The notes: generated from the sequence alone by a model not told the origin. DNA of 45,842 nt from Haloferula sp. BvORR071 (GCF_000739615.1 NZ_BATP01000014.1:1-45842), one strand, 5' to 3'. Shown: positions 33,686 through 42,832, numbered from the stretch's first letter. Numbers and translations: made by a program.

Positions 33686-35287
33686 TCAATTCCGCCCGCG
33701 GATCGCCGCAAGCGAACGCTCGATGAAAACTGCCAGCTCGGCGTCGGCCCCCTGCCGGGCACCTTCCAGAATCGGGATGCTCGCCTTACCTCCCACCCGC
33801 CCCAGCAGGCGCGCCCCGGAACGCTTCATCGGAGGCGAGGCTCCCGCGAAATGCGAGATCACCAGCGCCTCGATCGGCGGACCGAAGTTGCCGTAAATTT
33901 CCTCCCAGCGGTCGTGATCCGACATCCACAGCGCATCTGCCAACGGAATCGACTCCGCGTCCTTCCGCCCCGCCAGGAACTTGAGCATGCTTTCCGGGAT
34001 CTTCACGGCTTGGGCCTGCGGCACCAGCTTGGCCAAGGCCGCGCGCACCGAGACTTCGCTGCCGTCCCCCGGCTCCGCCCACACGAGCAGCGCCTTGCAG
34101 ATCGAGTCCTGCATCTCCAGGTCGCCCTCCTTCAGCAACTGCAGCAGGCGGGCCACGATATCCTTCCGGTAGAGCTTCGGCTCGGCATCGGCCAAGCGCC
34201 CGATCGCCAGGCGCGCCCGTTCCAAATCGATGCTCTCGATCTCGCGGCGGTTCAGTTCATAGAAAGCGGGATTCGCCTTGTCCGAGAGCTTTTCGAGATC
34301 GCCCGCATCGAAAAGGGAGTTGTCCACTTGGACCTCGACCACCCGCAGTTCATCGATCACCCGCGGCACCTCGCCGAAGCGTTCGCAGAGCCGCGCGAGC
34401 GCGCCCAGGTCGCCAGAGATTCCGGACACGACCATCAGGTAGTCCGGATTCCGTGGATACATGTGGGAGCTCGGATCCGCACCGGTGGTGCGCACGATGT
34501 AGTCTTGGACCTGCGGCTTGTGGAAGCCCTGCAGGCCTCGCAACCAGATGCCGGCCGCGCTGCGCCCTGCCAGTTCCGGCTTGCCGGCATACTTCGCGAG
34601 CTCCTTCTCCAGCGGCTCGTAGCCGATCTCCTTCTTGAGGTCTGCCAGCGTGCCGGCCTCCTTCGGCTTCTCCTCGTGCGTTGGCACCGGATTCAGCGGC
34701 AGGGTCCCGCCATGCGAGACCAGCGGCTGGTTGCCCTCGGTGAAGAGGAAGGGAAATGCCATCAGCGACACGGTGCACAGGATCGCGCCAAAGGTCGCCT
34801 TGATCCGCGCCGCGGGATTGGCCGCCAGCAGGAAGACCCAGGCAACCACTGCCGTGAAGGCCGCCAGCATCAGCCGCTTGTCCTGCGTCGCGCCATCCAG
34901 CATCCCGCCCGGTTTCCCGCCAAAGGCCAGCAACAGCAACACCAGCACCACCCCGGCCACAGCCACGAAGCCAAACATCATCCGCAGCGGCGAGGTGCCG
35001 GCGATCGGCACGTGGGCCGGTTCCTGCGAATACTGGATGGTCTGGAAATTTGCCGGGATCCCCGCCCCTTTCGGGATTCGTGAAAATTGCTCCAGCCCGC
35101 GGTCGCGCCGCTCACCTGGATAGAACTTCTTCTGGCGGACCACCACCTCTTCATTCACGCGGAAGCGGTGCTCGCAGGTGCCGCACTCGACCATCCGGTC
35201 CTTCAGTTCTTGCCCGACCTTGAACCGTTGCCCGCAACCGGGGCAGCGGATTGCCAGTTTTTCGGCGTCGGTATGTGGGTCGTCCAT
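33686..35287 (-). CDS. Zinc-ribbon, membrane-anchored protein with HEAT-like C-terminus
   Basis: A 533-residue protein. The N-terminus is a zinc ribbon (IRCPGCGQRFKV and VECGTCEHRFRV, two C-x-x-C pairs; about 14-44). Three membrane segments follow (MMFGFVAVAGVVLVLLLLAF, LAAFTAVVAWVFLLA, FGAILCTVSLMAFPFLF). The external part (about 195-533) is helical, with stretches such as ELRVVEVQVDNSLFD and LERARLAIGRLAD and a C-terminal ARLLGRVGGKASIPILE typical of HEAT-like repeats. This mix is frequent in Planctomycetota and Verrucomicrobiota; the function is unknown. It is 18 bases upstream of the hydrolase gene on the same strand. Confidence 0.8.
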   Translation of the reverse strand: MDDPHTDAEKLAIRCPGCGQRFKVGQELKDRMVECGTCEHRFRVNEEVVVRQKKFYPGERRDRGLEQFSRIPKGAGIPANFQTIQYSQEPAHVPIAGTSPLRMMFGFVAVAGVVLVLLLLAFGGKPGGMLDGATQDKRLMLAAFTAVVAWVFLLAANPAARIKATFGAILCTVSLMAFPFLFTEGNQPLVSHGGTLPLNPVPTHEEKPKEAGTLADLKKEIGYEPLEKELAKYAGKPELAGRSAAGIWLRGLQGFHKPQVQDYIVRTTGADPSSHMYPRNPDYLMVVSGISGDLGALARLCERFGEVPRVIDELRVVEVQVDNSLFDAGDLEKLSDKANPAFYELNRREIESIDLERARLAIGRLADAEPKLYRKDIVARLLQLLKEGDLEMQDSICKALLVWAEPGDGSEVSVRAALAKLVPQAQAVKIPESMLKFLAGRKDAESIPLADALWMSDHDRWEEIYGNFGPPIEALVISHFAGASPPMKRSGARLLGRVGGKASIPILEGARQGADAELAVFIERSLAAIRGRN

Positions 35288-35413
35288 GCGCGGCCGCCAT
35301 CATTGGCGGATCACCGGACCATTGCAACCCACGATAGCACTTGAAAATCGGGGCCCCCGGAGCCCCGGACCGCGGGGCTTGCAGCCCGGGGACTGCGTCG
35401 CTAACAAGACTGC

Positions 35414-36118
35414 ATGTCTCCCGCCATCCAAGCCCTGCTTTTGCTCCAAGACCGCGACCGTCGCCTGCGCGGAATGGCGGAAGACCTCGAAAAAATCCCA
35501 AAGGACGAAGCCCGCGCCAAGGACCGCCTGGCCGGCGACACCGCGGCCGTGAAGAAATGCCGCGACGACCTGATGGCCAACGAGGTGGAGATCAAGAAGG
35601 TGGAACTCGACGTCGGCACCCGCCGCACCACCATCGCCCGCCTCAAGACCCAGCAATTTGAAACCCGCAAGAACGACGAGTACCAGGCGCTCGGCCACGA
35701 GGTCACCCGTTACGAAAAAGACATCGACAGCTTGGAGACCAAGGAGCTCGAGCTGATGGAGCGGGCCGATGCCCTGCGCGGCGAACTCGCCACTGCGGAA
35801 GCCGCCCTAGCCAAAACCAAGCAGCGGGTGGATGAAGACCTGAACCAGCTCGCCGAGCGCCGCAAGCGCGTCGAAGCCGAGCTCGTGGAAGTCCGCGCCG
35901 AGCGCGAGCGCCTCGCCGCCGCCGCCCCGGAAGCCCAGCTCCCCCTTTACGAGCGCCTGCTCAAGACCAAGAACGGCATCGCCGTCGTCCCCTCCATCGC
36001 CGGCAAATGCGGCGGCTGCCACATCAAGCTCGTCGCCTCCACCATGGTGAAGGTGAACCAAGGGCTGGATGGCGTGCAGTGCGAGAGCTGCGGACGCCTG
36101 CTCTACACGGAGGAGTAA
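35414..36118 (+). CDS. C4-type zinc ribbon coiled-coil protein (zf-RING_7)
   Basis: A 234-residue soluble protein of the CT398/HP0958 family. Residues about 10-170 form a long coiled coil (for example IKKVELDVGTRRTTIARLKT, ELMERADALRGELATAEAAL). The C-terminal zinc ribbon has CGGCH and CESCG pairs (about 199-228), ending YTEE. In other bacteria relatives bind RNA or act as chaperones for flagellar and secretion components, or lie next to rnpB; the role here is open. The plus-strand gene is monocistronic and preceded by GC-rich inverted repeats. Confidence 0.92.
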   Translation: MSPAIQALLLLQDRDRRLRGMAEDLEKIPKDEARAKDRLAGDTAAVKKCRDDLMANEVEIKKVELDVGTRRTTIARLKTQQFETRKNDEYQALGHEVTRYEKDIDSLETKELELMERADALRGELATAEAALAKTKQRVDEDLNQLAERRKRVEAELVEVRAERERLAAAAPEAQLPLYERLLKTKNGIAVVPSIAGKCGGCHIKLVASTMVKVNQGLDGVQCESCGRLLYTEE

Positions 36119-36477
36119 GTAGTCCGCTCAGTTCTCTGAGTGGACGAAGCCACTCTAACGGCCGACCTCCTCCCAAGTCCCCCGGGGACGAGCTCCCCGG
36201 GATGTAGGTGTGCTGGTGACAGCACAGAAGCAGCCTGGAGGCGGTCTTCACCCCAAGCTCCAAAAAGGTGGTCCGCACTGCCCTCTGTGCGGCGAAGCGG
36301 TTACCGTGTGGCTACGGAAGACCCAGAGCCTCGGCCAGAGCTTGCAATCGGGGCGAGAGGACCTGCTTGCGCGGAGGGCGCCCTCAAAAAAAGCGAATCA
36401 CAGCGAGACCGGGGCACCTGATGTGGTCAGCCCCGAGAACAGCTCCGTCCGCTCAGATGACTGAGCGAACTGGCTCT
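36119..36477. other. Intergenic region flanked by similar hairpins (359 bases)
   Basis: Starts and ends with the same sequence GTCCGCTCAG (36122-36131 and 36447-36456), each forming a hairpin with a following CTGAGTGGAC or CTGAGCG. Between them are another hairpin (CCCGGGGA/TCCCCGGG around 36178-36205), an A7 tract after the palindrome GAGGGCGCCCTC, and a short reading frame with HCPLCGEAV. It could be a repeat unit or a structured RNA. I found no signature of RNase P RNA, tmRNA or SRP RNA on either strand. Confidence 0.5.
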
Positions 36478-38676
36478 TCATCTCGCCGAGCCGTCCGCGT
36501 TGTAGAAGGCCTTGCGGCGTTCCTCGACCGTCACCAGCCAGTTCATCATCGTGATCGGCGGCAGCTCCGCCGGGTGCGTGATCGGGCGCAGGTTGACATC
36601 CATCTTGTCCGCGGCGGCTGCGACCCCACTGCCCATCTTCAAGTCGAGCAGGCGGACCTGCGAGCCCCCCTTGCCGGTATCACCACCGAGGTGGCCGACC
36701 TGTCCGCTGATCTGGACCTTGTAGGGGTCGTTGTCGGTGCCATAGCGCTTCTCTGGCGCGAACAGCGAGGACGGCGGATAGAAGGGCGAAGGCAGACCCG
36801 AGCCCGAGGGCGGCGTGGTCGAGACCACATTGAAGTCATCGCCGATGTAGAGGCGCATGTTCGTCACCAGCGAGAAGCCCTTGGTAAAAGCCGTCAGGTT
36901 ATCGCATTCAGTAAGCAGCACTCCATAGTCCGTGGGCGTGCAAGGAATCTTGGGCTTGTAGGTCGCATCGTTCAGACCGGAGCTGGTGTAATCCACGTTC
37001 ACCACCAGCGAATTGTTGAGGTCCGCCGTGGATCCTCCGATCGCCGTGACGAAGGCCGGGATGCGCTTGGGATAGACGGCAATTGAATTGTACCCCTTCA
37101 AGACCTTGTTATCAAAGGGACAAGCCGGGCGGTAGAAGCCTTGGGGGGTGCCACCGACGCTACCGCTGGAGATGAAGGCGCTATCCTCGAATTTGAATGG
37201 GCCGGTAATCCCGTACTTGTAGTAGTAGGTCGAGCCCGAGCCATAGGCCACATCCACCAGTTGCGTGCCGAAGTCCTTGGTTGCACCCTTGGCTGCCGCA
37301 AAAGAATAGCCGGTCTGCAAGGTCGAGGCCGCGCCCGCCGCGATATTGAGCGGAATATTGATCGACTGGCGGGTGGTGCCGTTCATGTAGGAGAAGCGGA
37401 ACGTCGTCGGCTTCGCATTCGGGGCGGTGCTGGCGACTGCCGTCACGTCCAAGCGCATCGCACACTGGAGAGCCCCAACCGAGTAGTTGTTCCAAGAAGT
37501 CGGCGAGAGCACCGAGGCTTCGGTACCGTGGGCGAAGCGGTCGAAGAAGTCCGCACCGCGGTTGATCGGGATGAAGGCGGCGCGGCCCGATTCGGAGCCA
37601 AGGCTGACCGGCATGAAGGTGCCGTTGGTTACTTCGAATTGCTCTCGCACGCCGGGAGTGAAAGCATTGCCCGTCACGTTGGTGGCACCCACCGTCGCGC
37701 CGCTGTTCAGCGTCAGTCCACGGCGGCCCGCCAAGCTGTCGAGGTGCAGCCCGGAGTCCACCTGCGCGCGGGTCGTGTAAACCGGACCAGTGATGGTGGT
37801 GTTTTGCCAAGAAGTGCCGTCGGCATGGGTGCCGAGATTGGCGAAGGCTTCCGCGGAAATCGCGAGCTGGGAGGGAATCTCGTAGAGCGAGATGATGAAG
37901 TCGCGCTCGTTTTCACTGCCGCCGTTGGCCGCGAAGCTGTTGAGAAGCTGGTTGCCCTCGCCGAGCTGCATCGAGAAGGCCCACCAGTTGCGCTTCGCCA
38001 CAAAGTTCTGACCCGGCGTGCAATAACCGAAACGGATGTCCGGATACTTGATGACGTTGAGCTGCGGGTAACTCGCGGGCGGCAAGATCACCCCGCTGGT
38101 TGCGAGGCTACCGTAGATCTTCGACGAGCTGATGATCGGATAGACCTTGTCCAAGTCCGCCACCGCGGTAGTGCCCTCCAAGGGCACCGGGAAACCGCCG
38201 CCGAGCGAGCGGTTCATGCCGGTGGACATGTAGCCCGGCTCCGGCTCAATCGCGTCAAAGGTGCTCGCAAGATCGGCCATCGGTGCATCCGTCGCATTGC
38301 CGCTAACGGCAGCGGTTGCATTCATCGTGGTCAAAAGGGCGTTCGACACCGAAGTCCGAGCATTCGCCTGATCCACCGCATCCGAGAAGATCTGTTGCCA
38401 GCGCAAGGGGTCACGGGTGGCGGAGCTGCTGTTGGACCCTGACTGCATCGCGCGCACCGCCCGGTTCGGGGTGATGTTCACGATCCCCCGCAGGATCGCA
38501 TTCTCCTTGTCGCCGTAGTCCACCCGCAGCTGGGTTTCCTTCTGCACCGTGTGCGCCTCCAGCGCCCGCCGGTAAGCGGCCACGGTGAGCAAGGTCAAGG
38601 TCAGCCCCGTGGTCAGCACCAGGACATAGGAGATGAAGCCCTCCTGGTGTTTCTTGCTCGCGCGAAAGGTCTTCAT
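36478..38676 (-). CDS. GspK-like large minor pseudopilin
   Basis: A 732-residue exported protein, last of the pseudopilin operon. It has a prepilin-like leader QEG before FISYVLVLTTGLTLTLLTVA, which lacks the usual Glu at position +5; minor pseudopilin GspK also lacks it and is unusually large. The rest is a long Gly/Ser/Thr/Asn-rich passenger, consistent with surface exposure. I do not recognise domains in it. The start MKTFRASKKHQEG was chosen for this leader; its ATGA overlaps the stop of the GspJ-like gene. The identification as GspK-like rests on position, leader and size. Confidence 0.7.
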   Translation of the reverse strand: MKTFRASKKHQEGFISYVLVLTTGLTLTLLTVAAYRRALEAHTVQKETQLRVDYGDKENAILRGIVNITPNRAVRAMQSGSNSSSATRDPLRWQQIFSDAVDQANARTSVSNALLTTMNATAAVSGNATDAPMADLASTFDAIEPEPGYMSTGMNRSLGGGFPVPLEGTTAVADLDKVYPIISSSKIYGSLATSGVILPPASYPQLNVIKYPDIRFGYCTPGQNFVAKRNWWAFSMQLGEGNQLLNSFAANGGSENERDFIISLYEIPSQLAISAEAFANLGTHADGTSWQNTTITGPVYTTRAQVDSGLHLDSLAGRRGLTLNSGATVGATNVTGNAFTPGVREQFEVTNGTFMPVSLGSESGRAAFIPINRGADFFDRFAHGTEASVLSPTSWNNYSVGALQCAMRLDVTAVASTAPNAKPTTFRFSYMNGTTRQSINIPLNIAAGAASTLQTGYSFAAAKGATKDFGTQLVDVAYGSGSTYYYKYGITGPFKFEDSAFISSGSVGGTPQGFYRPACPFDNKVLKGYNSIAVYPKRIPAFVTAIGGSTADLNNSLVVNVDYTSSGLNDATYKPKIPCTPTDYGVLLTECDNLTAFTKGFSLVTNMRLYIGDDFNVVSTTPPSGSGLPSPFYPPSSLFAPEKRYGTDNDPYKVQISGQVGHLGGDTGKGGSQVRLLDLKMGSGVAAAADKMDVNLRPITHPAELPPITMMNWLVTVEERRKAFYNADGSAR

Positions 38677-39215
38677 AACTGCTGGGTGCCGGAGTAGGTG
38701 ATTTCTTCGCCGTTGGGGCCGGTAATGGTCGCGCGCAGGATGCCGCTGACGACCGAGAACCGGACGTTGGTCGGCTTCTTGGTCAGAGCCCAATCCGCCG
38801 CGCCGAGAACACCGGCCGCAGTGACCGGCCGGTAATACAAGCCCATCCCGCCGCCGGGATTTTCAAACGAGAGCACCGAGGCCCGGAAGGTGCCGTCCGG
38901 CTCCTTGAAGCGCAGCATCAGCACCGGGGCGTCGGCCATCACCGGTGCGGACCCCCCGGTCAGGGCATTGACACTGGCGTAGAGGCGGTAGCCTTCTGCC
39001 GATCCTAACACCCGCGTCAGGTAGTTGTTGAGGATCGGAGCCTCGGTGGTCAGGAAGCTCTGGGCATTGAAGATCCGCAGGAAGGCCACCTGCTGGTTGA
39101 AAATCGAAAGCAGCATGACCGCCGCAGCGAGTCCCATCATCATCGCCAGGGCGAGCTCCGTCAGGGTATAGCCGCAGCGCAAGCGCCGGCGCAAACGTGG
39201 CAAGGAGAGTTTCAT
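38673..39215 (-). CDS. GspJ-like prepilin-type protein
   Basis: A 180-residue protein with a type IV prepilin leader: basic KLSLPRLRRRLRC, cleavage after Gly, then YTLTELALAMMMGLAAAVML with Glu at +5. The mature part is beta-rich (ANDs with ATITGPNGEEITYSG near the end), consistent with a GspJ/PulJ-type minor pseudopilin. It overlaps both neighbours by four bases (ATGA), giving the order I-J-K as in type II secretion. A prepilin peptidase must be encoded elsewhere; none is in the window. Confidence 0.8.
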   Translation of the reverse strand: MKLSLPRLRRRLRCGYTLTELALAMMMGLAAAVMLLSIFNQQVAFLRIFNAQSFLTTEAPILNNYLTRVLGSAEGYRLYASVNALTGGSAPVMADAPVLMLRFKEPDGTFRASVLSFENPGGGMGLYYRPVTAAGVLGAADWALTKKPTNVRFSVVSGILRATITGPNGEEITYSGTQQL

Positions 39216-39721
39216 TGGGAACGGACCACGGTTCGGGATTTATAGTAGTTGCGGGTACCCACCCGGTAGCGGACCACGCTCTGCAGCCGCCATACCTCCA
39301 TCGAGGTCGGGTTGCTGACGGTGGTTCCAGTGCCGCTCGGCGGCAGGTTGTTGGCATCCGCCATCCGGGTCCGGCTCACCGTCCCGGTGATCTCCGCGCC
39401 ACCCGGCAGCCTGCCGAAGCTCACATTGGTGACGGCGATCGCCGGATAGACCGGCCACTGCGAATTCACCCCCGTGACCACCTCGAACTCCTGGCGCTGG
39501 GCCGAGGCCTTCTCAAAGGTCAGGTAAGAATCCGTGATCGATTGCTGCAGCACCCACTGCCGCGGTGTGGTCACGTTCAGCGAAAGCTTGAGCAGCGCCA
39601 GCCCCAGAGCCGTGAGCATGGTCATCGCCAGGGTGGCCTCCACCAGCACGGAGCCGGCGGACTTCCTCCGTCCGGGCTTGCGGCCACGCCGGAAAAACCC
39701 GAATGTCCGCCCGTGCTTCAC
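39212..39721 (-). CDS. GspI-like prepilin-type protein
   Basis: A 169-residue protein with a prepilin leader: very basic RRGRKPGRRKSAG, then SVLVEATLAMTMLTALGLAL with Glu at +5. The mature part is small, as in GspI/PulI. It is the first gene of the operon. The only start that gives a sensible leader is a GTG at 39721, which overlaps the GTG proposed for the divergent gene; either start could be wrong. A longer reading frame upstream is antisense to that gene and was rejected. Confidence 0.75.
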   Translation of the reverse strand: MKHGRTFGFFRRGRKPGRRKSAGSVLVEATLAMTMLTALGLALLKLSLNVTTPRQWVLQQSITDSYLTFEKASAQRQEFEVVTGVNSQWPVYPAIAVTNVSFGRLPGGAEITGTVSRTRMADANNLPPSGTGTTVSNPTSMEVWRLQSVVRYRVGTRNYYKSRTVVRSQ

Positions 39722-40339
39722 CGGATCCGGCAGCTCGCGGCTTGTCTCCTGGCCTTCTTCCTCGGCTCGGCGGGCCTGCGTGCGCAGGCCATCCTCGAGC
39801 CGCCCTTCGGCCTCCGCTGGGGCGACACACCGGAAAAGTTGATTGATTGGGCGAGTCGGCATTCCTTGGACGTTAACATTTCCCTGCCGGGAGATCAACC
39901 TGCCTTGCGGGTGGTCAAGATCTCCCCGCGGACCGGCAATCTGCCCGAGACCGCCGCCCAATCCGTCGAGGGCCGCTTCCATACCGGCCGGCTCTATGAG
40001 GTCACCGTCAACTACCGCGACCCCGCGACCACCGCCGACGAGATGGAGGCCCGCTTCACCAAGTTGAAGAAGGCACTGGCCGGCGAATACGGGGAACTGA
40101 CGGCGAATCGCCAGGACCGCAATATCAAGGACCAGTTCGCGACACGCAGCCTCTCCTTCCACCGCGAGCCGGTGAAAGGGTTGTTCCTGCTGCTGGCCTA
40201 CACCGAGGTGGAGGACCAGCTCAGGCATACCCGCGAGGCTACTTTCTCGCTGATCTACCGGAACGATAATCTCCGGCAGGATCTCGAGAAACTCCTCGCC
40301 CCCGCCGCACCGGCTGGCGGCGGCGGAGGAGGCAAGTGA
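39713..40339 (+). CDS. Secreted protein of unknown function
   Basis: A 208-residue protein read from GTG with signal peptide LHRIRQLAACLLAFFLGSAG ending before QAILEPPFGLRWGDTPEKL. The opening P-F-G-L-R-W-G-D is typical of small exported alpha/beta proteins in this phylum. A helical YGELTANRQDRN and a Gly-rich tail follow. No family can be named. It is divergent from the pseudopilin operon, with no space for a separate promoter between the two start codons. Confidence 0.65.
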   Translation: MLHRIRQLAACLLAFFLGSAGLRAQAILEPPFGLRWGDTPEKLIDWASRHSLDVNISLPGDQPALRVVKISPRTGNLPETAAQSVEGRFHTGRLYEVTVNYRDPATTADEMEARFTKLKKALAGEYGELTANRQDRNIKDQFATRSLSFHREPVKGLFLLLAYTEVEDQLRHTREATFSLIYRNDNLRQDLEKLLAPAAPAGGGGGGK

Positions 40340-40398
40340 TTGGGAGGGAGTGTTCATGGCCGATGTAGGGATGGCGACTATCCGGTCGCGGCCGCGCG

Positions 40399-41433
40399 TT
40401 ATTCCTGCGTGGTCACGGAAGCATTCATTTCAATGGTCCGGTCGAGCGTGAAGCTGACGTAAGCGAGACGGTCGATCCCGAAGGGCGTGGCCGTCAGCAG
40501 CTCCATCGTCCACAGGCCGTCGCCTTCCGAGTCGAAGACCGAGTCGTAACCCGACAGCGGGAGGGACAGGTTCTGCGGCACGGTATCGGCGATGATGCGT
40601 GAGGACCCCGGCACGATGTAGCCGGTCTTACCCAAGGTGGGAGCACCCTTGTAAACCTGCGCATAGGTGTGCGAGTCTGGATAGACGTCGTTCACCGCGA
40701 GGGTCACGTTTGGCAGCGCGTAGCGGATCTTCTGGCCGTTGGTGATCCCGGAGATGGTGCCGTCCGCCACCGGCCAGATCTGCACGAACTTGGTGCCCAG
40801 GACTTGGGCCGGGACCTGGTAGTCCTCCAGTGACATCGCCGTGAAGCGCTCCTCACCGCGGACCTTGGCCCGGTTTGAGCCCGGCACCTGGTTGACCGCA
40901 AAGGTGTAGCTATAGGGGCTGTTCGCCGGAGAATTCAGGTTGATGTGCGTGGTCTCCAACAGCGTGGCTTGGGTGCGGTTGAGATTCACACCGGTGCCAC
41001 CCGTGCCATAGGACTGGACGTGATGGAGGAAGTCCACGCTCTTCGAGGCGTCCGGATCACTCGCGCCGGTGAGCAAACCACTCACCGTCACTTTGACCGT
41101 GAACGGCTGGTCGGCACGGGTCCGCGGAATCGTGGTGTAAGGATCCCCGGTGATGATCTGGACCTGCGATTGCGGCACATAAGTACCGACATATTGCTCG
41201 TCCAGGAGGTAGTCCACCGCCGGACTGCCGCTCTTGGTGGTCCACAGCTCGAAGCGGGCACCGCCCGGATCGATGGCCAGGGGCGAGAGTTGCTCGCCAG
41301 CTTGATCGACTGGCACGCGCCAGTCGACACCGGTCGGCAATTGCACCTGCCGGATCTGGTTGGTGTAAGTCTGCGAGGCCGCGAGCGCCGGCACTGCAAG
41401 CAAGGCAACGAGTGTTAGGGTGGAAGTTTTCAT
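40399..41433 (-). CDS. Secreted protein (third gene of surface operon)
   Basis: A 344-residue exported protein with signal peptide MKTSTLTLVALLAVPALAA. The mature part is beta-rich and Thr/Ser/Asn-rich, with VDYLLDEQYVGTYVP, PFTVKVTVSGLLTG, and a closing FTLDRTIEMNASVTTQ. No Cys and no catalytic motif are seen. It overlaps the gene before it by four bases (ATGA). It may be a structural component of a surface assembly. No family recognised. Confidence 0.75.
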   Translation of the reverse strand: MKTSTLTLVALLAVPALAASQTYTNQIRQVQLPTGVDWRVPVDQAGEQLSPLAIDPGGARFELWTTKSGSPAVDYLLDEQYVGTYVPQSQVQIITGDPYTTIPRTRADQPFTVKVTVSGLLTGASDPDASKSVDFLHHVQSYGTGGTGVNLNRTQATLLETTHINLNSPANSPYSYTFAVNQVPGSNRAKVRGEERFTAMSLEDYQVPAQVLGTKFVQIWPVADGTISGITNGQKIRYALPNVTLAVNDVYPDSHTYAQVYKGAPTLGKTGYIVPGSSRIIADTVPQNLSLPLSGYDSVFDSEGDGLWTMELLTATPFGIDRLAYVSFTLDRTIEMNASVTTQE

Positions 41434-42071
41434 GGCGCGGCGACAGCTTTGGAAGTGGTAGTGGTGGTGGTGGCAGTAGCGGGATCTTCGACAACCTTCA
41501 GGGGCAAGACCGAGATCGGGCCCTCGTGATAGGTGGCGACCACAACCCGGGTCTCCTTCTCAAAGGACTTCGTCACATCCTCAGCCAGCGGCTTGTTGCC
41601 TTCCGCCTGAATCCGCGACACTTCGCTACTCACCAACCAAGAACGGTTCTGGACGATGAAGTCCTGGAAGGTGACGAAGCGCGCTCCATCCTGCATGACC
41701 AGACGATCCTTGAGGTTCTTCGGCACGTGCAGCACCGAGCGCTTCGGGACCATCGTCGCGATTCCGTTGTAGCAGATGATATCGGACACGGCGAGCAAGC
41801 TACGCTGCTCTGGCGCCTTCGGCCGCTGCTCAGGTGGCACCGGCTTGAAGGCCATCGCCTGCTGCTGGGCATCCTTCACCGCCTGCTTGGCGGCTTCCTC
41901 CTTCGCTTTGGTGCCAGCTTCCACGATGCTATCATGGGTGGCTGCATCGCGCATCACCTTGGCGGCGGGCGCTTGCTCTGCGGCTTGCAAGCCCGGGGCC
42001 ATTGCCAGGGCTAGGACGCAGAGCCACTGCGGAGCCGTGAAGCGGCCCCTTGAAATCGGGGTGGTCTTCAT
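41430..42071 (-). CDS. Secreted protein with helical linker (second gene of surface operon)
   Basis: A 213-residue exported protein. Signal peptide FTAPQWLCVLALAMAPGLQA, a helical Ala/Lys/Glu stretch (EAGTKAKEEAAKQAVKDAQQ), a globular middle (LLAVSDIICYNGIATMVPKR, VLHVPKNLKDRLVM) and a Thr-rich tail. The middle resembles the phrase pattern of small SAF-like or pilus-accessory domains only loosely. It overlaps both neighbours by four bases. No family can be named. Confidence 0.7.
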   Translation of the reverse strand: MKTTPISRGRFTAPQWLCVLALAMAPGLQAAEQAPAAKVMRDAATHDSIVEAGTKAKEEAAKQAVKDAQQQAMAFKPVPPEQRPKAPEQRSLLAVSDIICYNGIATMVPKRSVLHVPKNLKDRLVMQDGARFVTFQDFIVQNRSWLVSSEVSRIQAEGNKPLAEDVTKSFEKETRVVVATYHEGPISVLPLKVVEDPATATTTTTTSKAVAAP

Positions 42072-42832
42072 GGCTTTTCAAAGGTGACCAGCAGCACCAT
42101 GTCCTGAAGGTCGTAACCTTGGTCATTGATCTGGCTGTCAGTGTGGGTCAGCTCCATGAACACGATGCAATCCATCGGACCGATCCGGACCTTGCCGGTC
42201 GCGTCCAGATAGGGCTTCAGGAAGCTCTCCAGGGTCGGTGCATTGTACAGCGGATAGGTGGTCGGCGGGGTTTGGCCGTTGACCAGAATCCGGACGTTCT
42301 TGGTGCCGCTCTGCGAGTTGAAGTACGGACCCCAGGCGTTGTTGTAGTAGTAGCGGCCACCGAAGCGCAGCTTCTGCCCCGAGCTCACATAGTTGCTCGA
42401 GGTCGCACGCGACCACACGATGGTGCTCGGGTTCACGTTGTTGTTCGTGCCGTAGAAGATCCGCGAGTAGCTGCTACCATTGTAGGCGAGCTGGGCCTCG
42501 GTCGGCACGAAGGTGAAGCTGTTGCCGCTGGAGACCGTCACGCCGGCTCCCAGCACGCGGACCTTCGCATAGAGCTTGGTCTTGGCTTCGATGTAGGTGT
42601 CATTGCCACCTCCACTCGGCTCAACCACCTTCACGTAGTCCTGGACCACGGAGGGATAGTTGATGCCCCAGGTGAGGACAGGCTTGGTACCCGGTTGAAC
42701 GACCACCGGGTAAGCGGATAGAGTACCCACCGGAATCGAAGGATTCGTGGATTGGGCGAGTAGGGCGCACGGTGCGGACACACCGGTGGCAAGTACAGCT
42801 GCCGCAAGGGCAGCCAGACGGCTGGTTTTCAT
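42068..42832 (-). CDS. Secreted protein (first gene of surface operon)
   Basis: A 254-residue exported protein. Signal peptide LAALAAAVLATGVSAPCALL, then a beta-rich body with TWGINYPSVVQDYVKVVEP, YSRIFYGTNNNVNPSTIVW, and a distinctive C-terminal half with TTYPLYNAPTLESFLKPYL and CIVFMELTHTDSQIND. Many Tyr, Asn and Ser residues suggest an extracellular structural role. It is preceded by a 311-base structured leader and overlaps the next gene by ATGA. The start MKTSRLAAL was chosen for the signal peptide. Confidence 0.75.
   Translation of the reverse strand: MKTSRLAALAAAVLATGVSAPCALLAQSTNPSIPVGTLSAYPVVVQPGTKPVLTWGINYPSVVQDYVKVVEPSGGGNDTYIEAKTKLYAKVRVLGAGVTVSSGNSFTFVPTEAQLAYNGSSYSRIFYGTNNNVNPSTIVWSRATSSNYVSSGQKLRFGGRYYYNNAWGPYFNSQSGTKNVRILVNGQTPPTTYPLYNAPTLESFLKPYLDATGKVRIGPMDCIVFMELTHTDSQINDQGYDLQDMVLLVTFEKP

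Noticed and set aside
33287..35083. 598-codon plus-strand reading frame opposite two minus-strand genes
   Set aside because: Spans the gap between two real genes in antisense and has the Arg/His/Gln-rich composition of a shadow frame.
36119..36477. RNase P RNA gene after the zinc-ribbon gene
   Set aside because: That neighbourhood often holds rnpB in other phyla, but neither strand has the GAGGAAAGTCC core or its ACAGAA partner region in the right arrangement.
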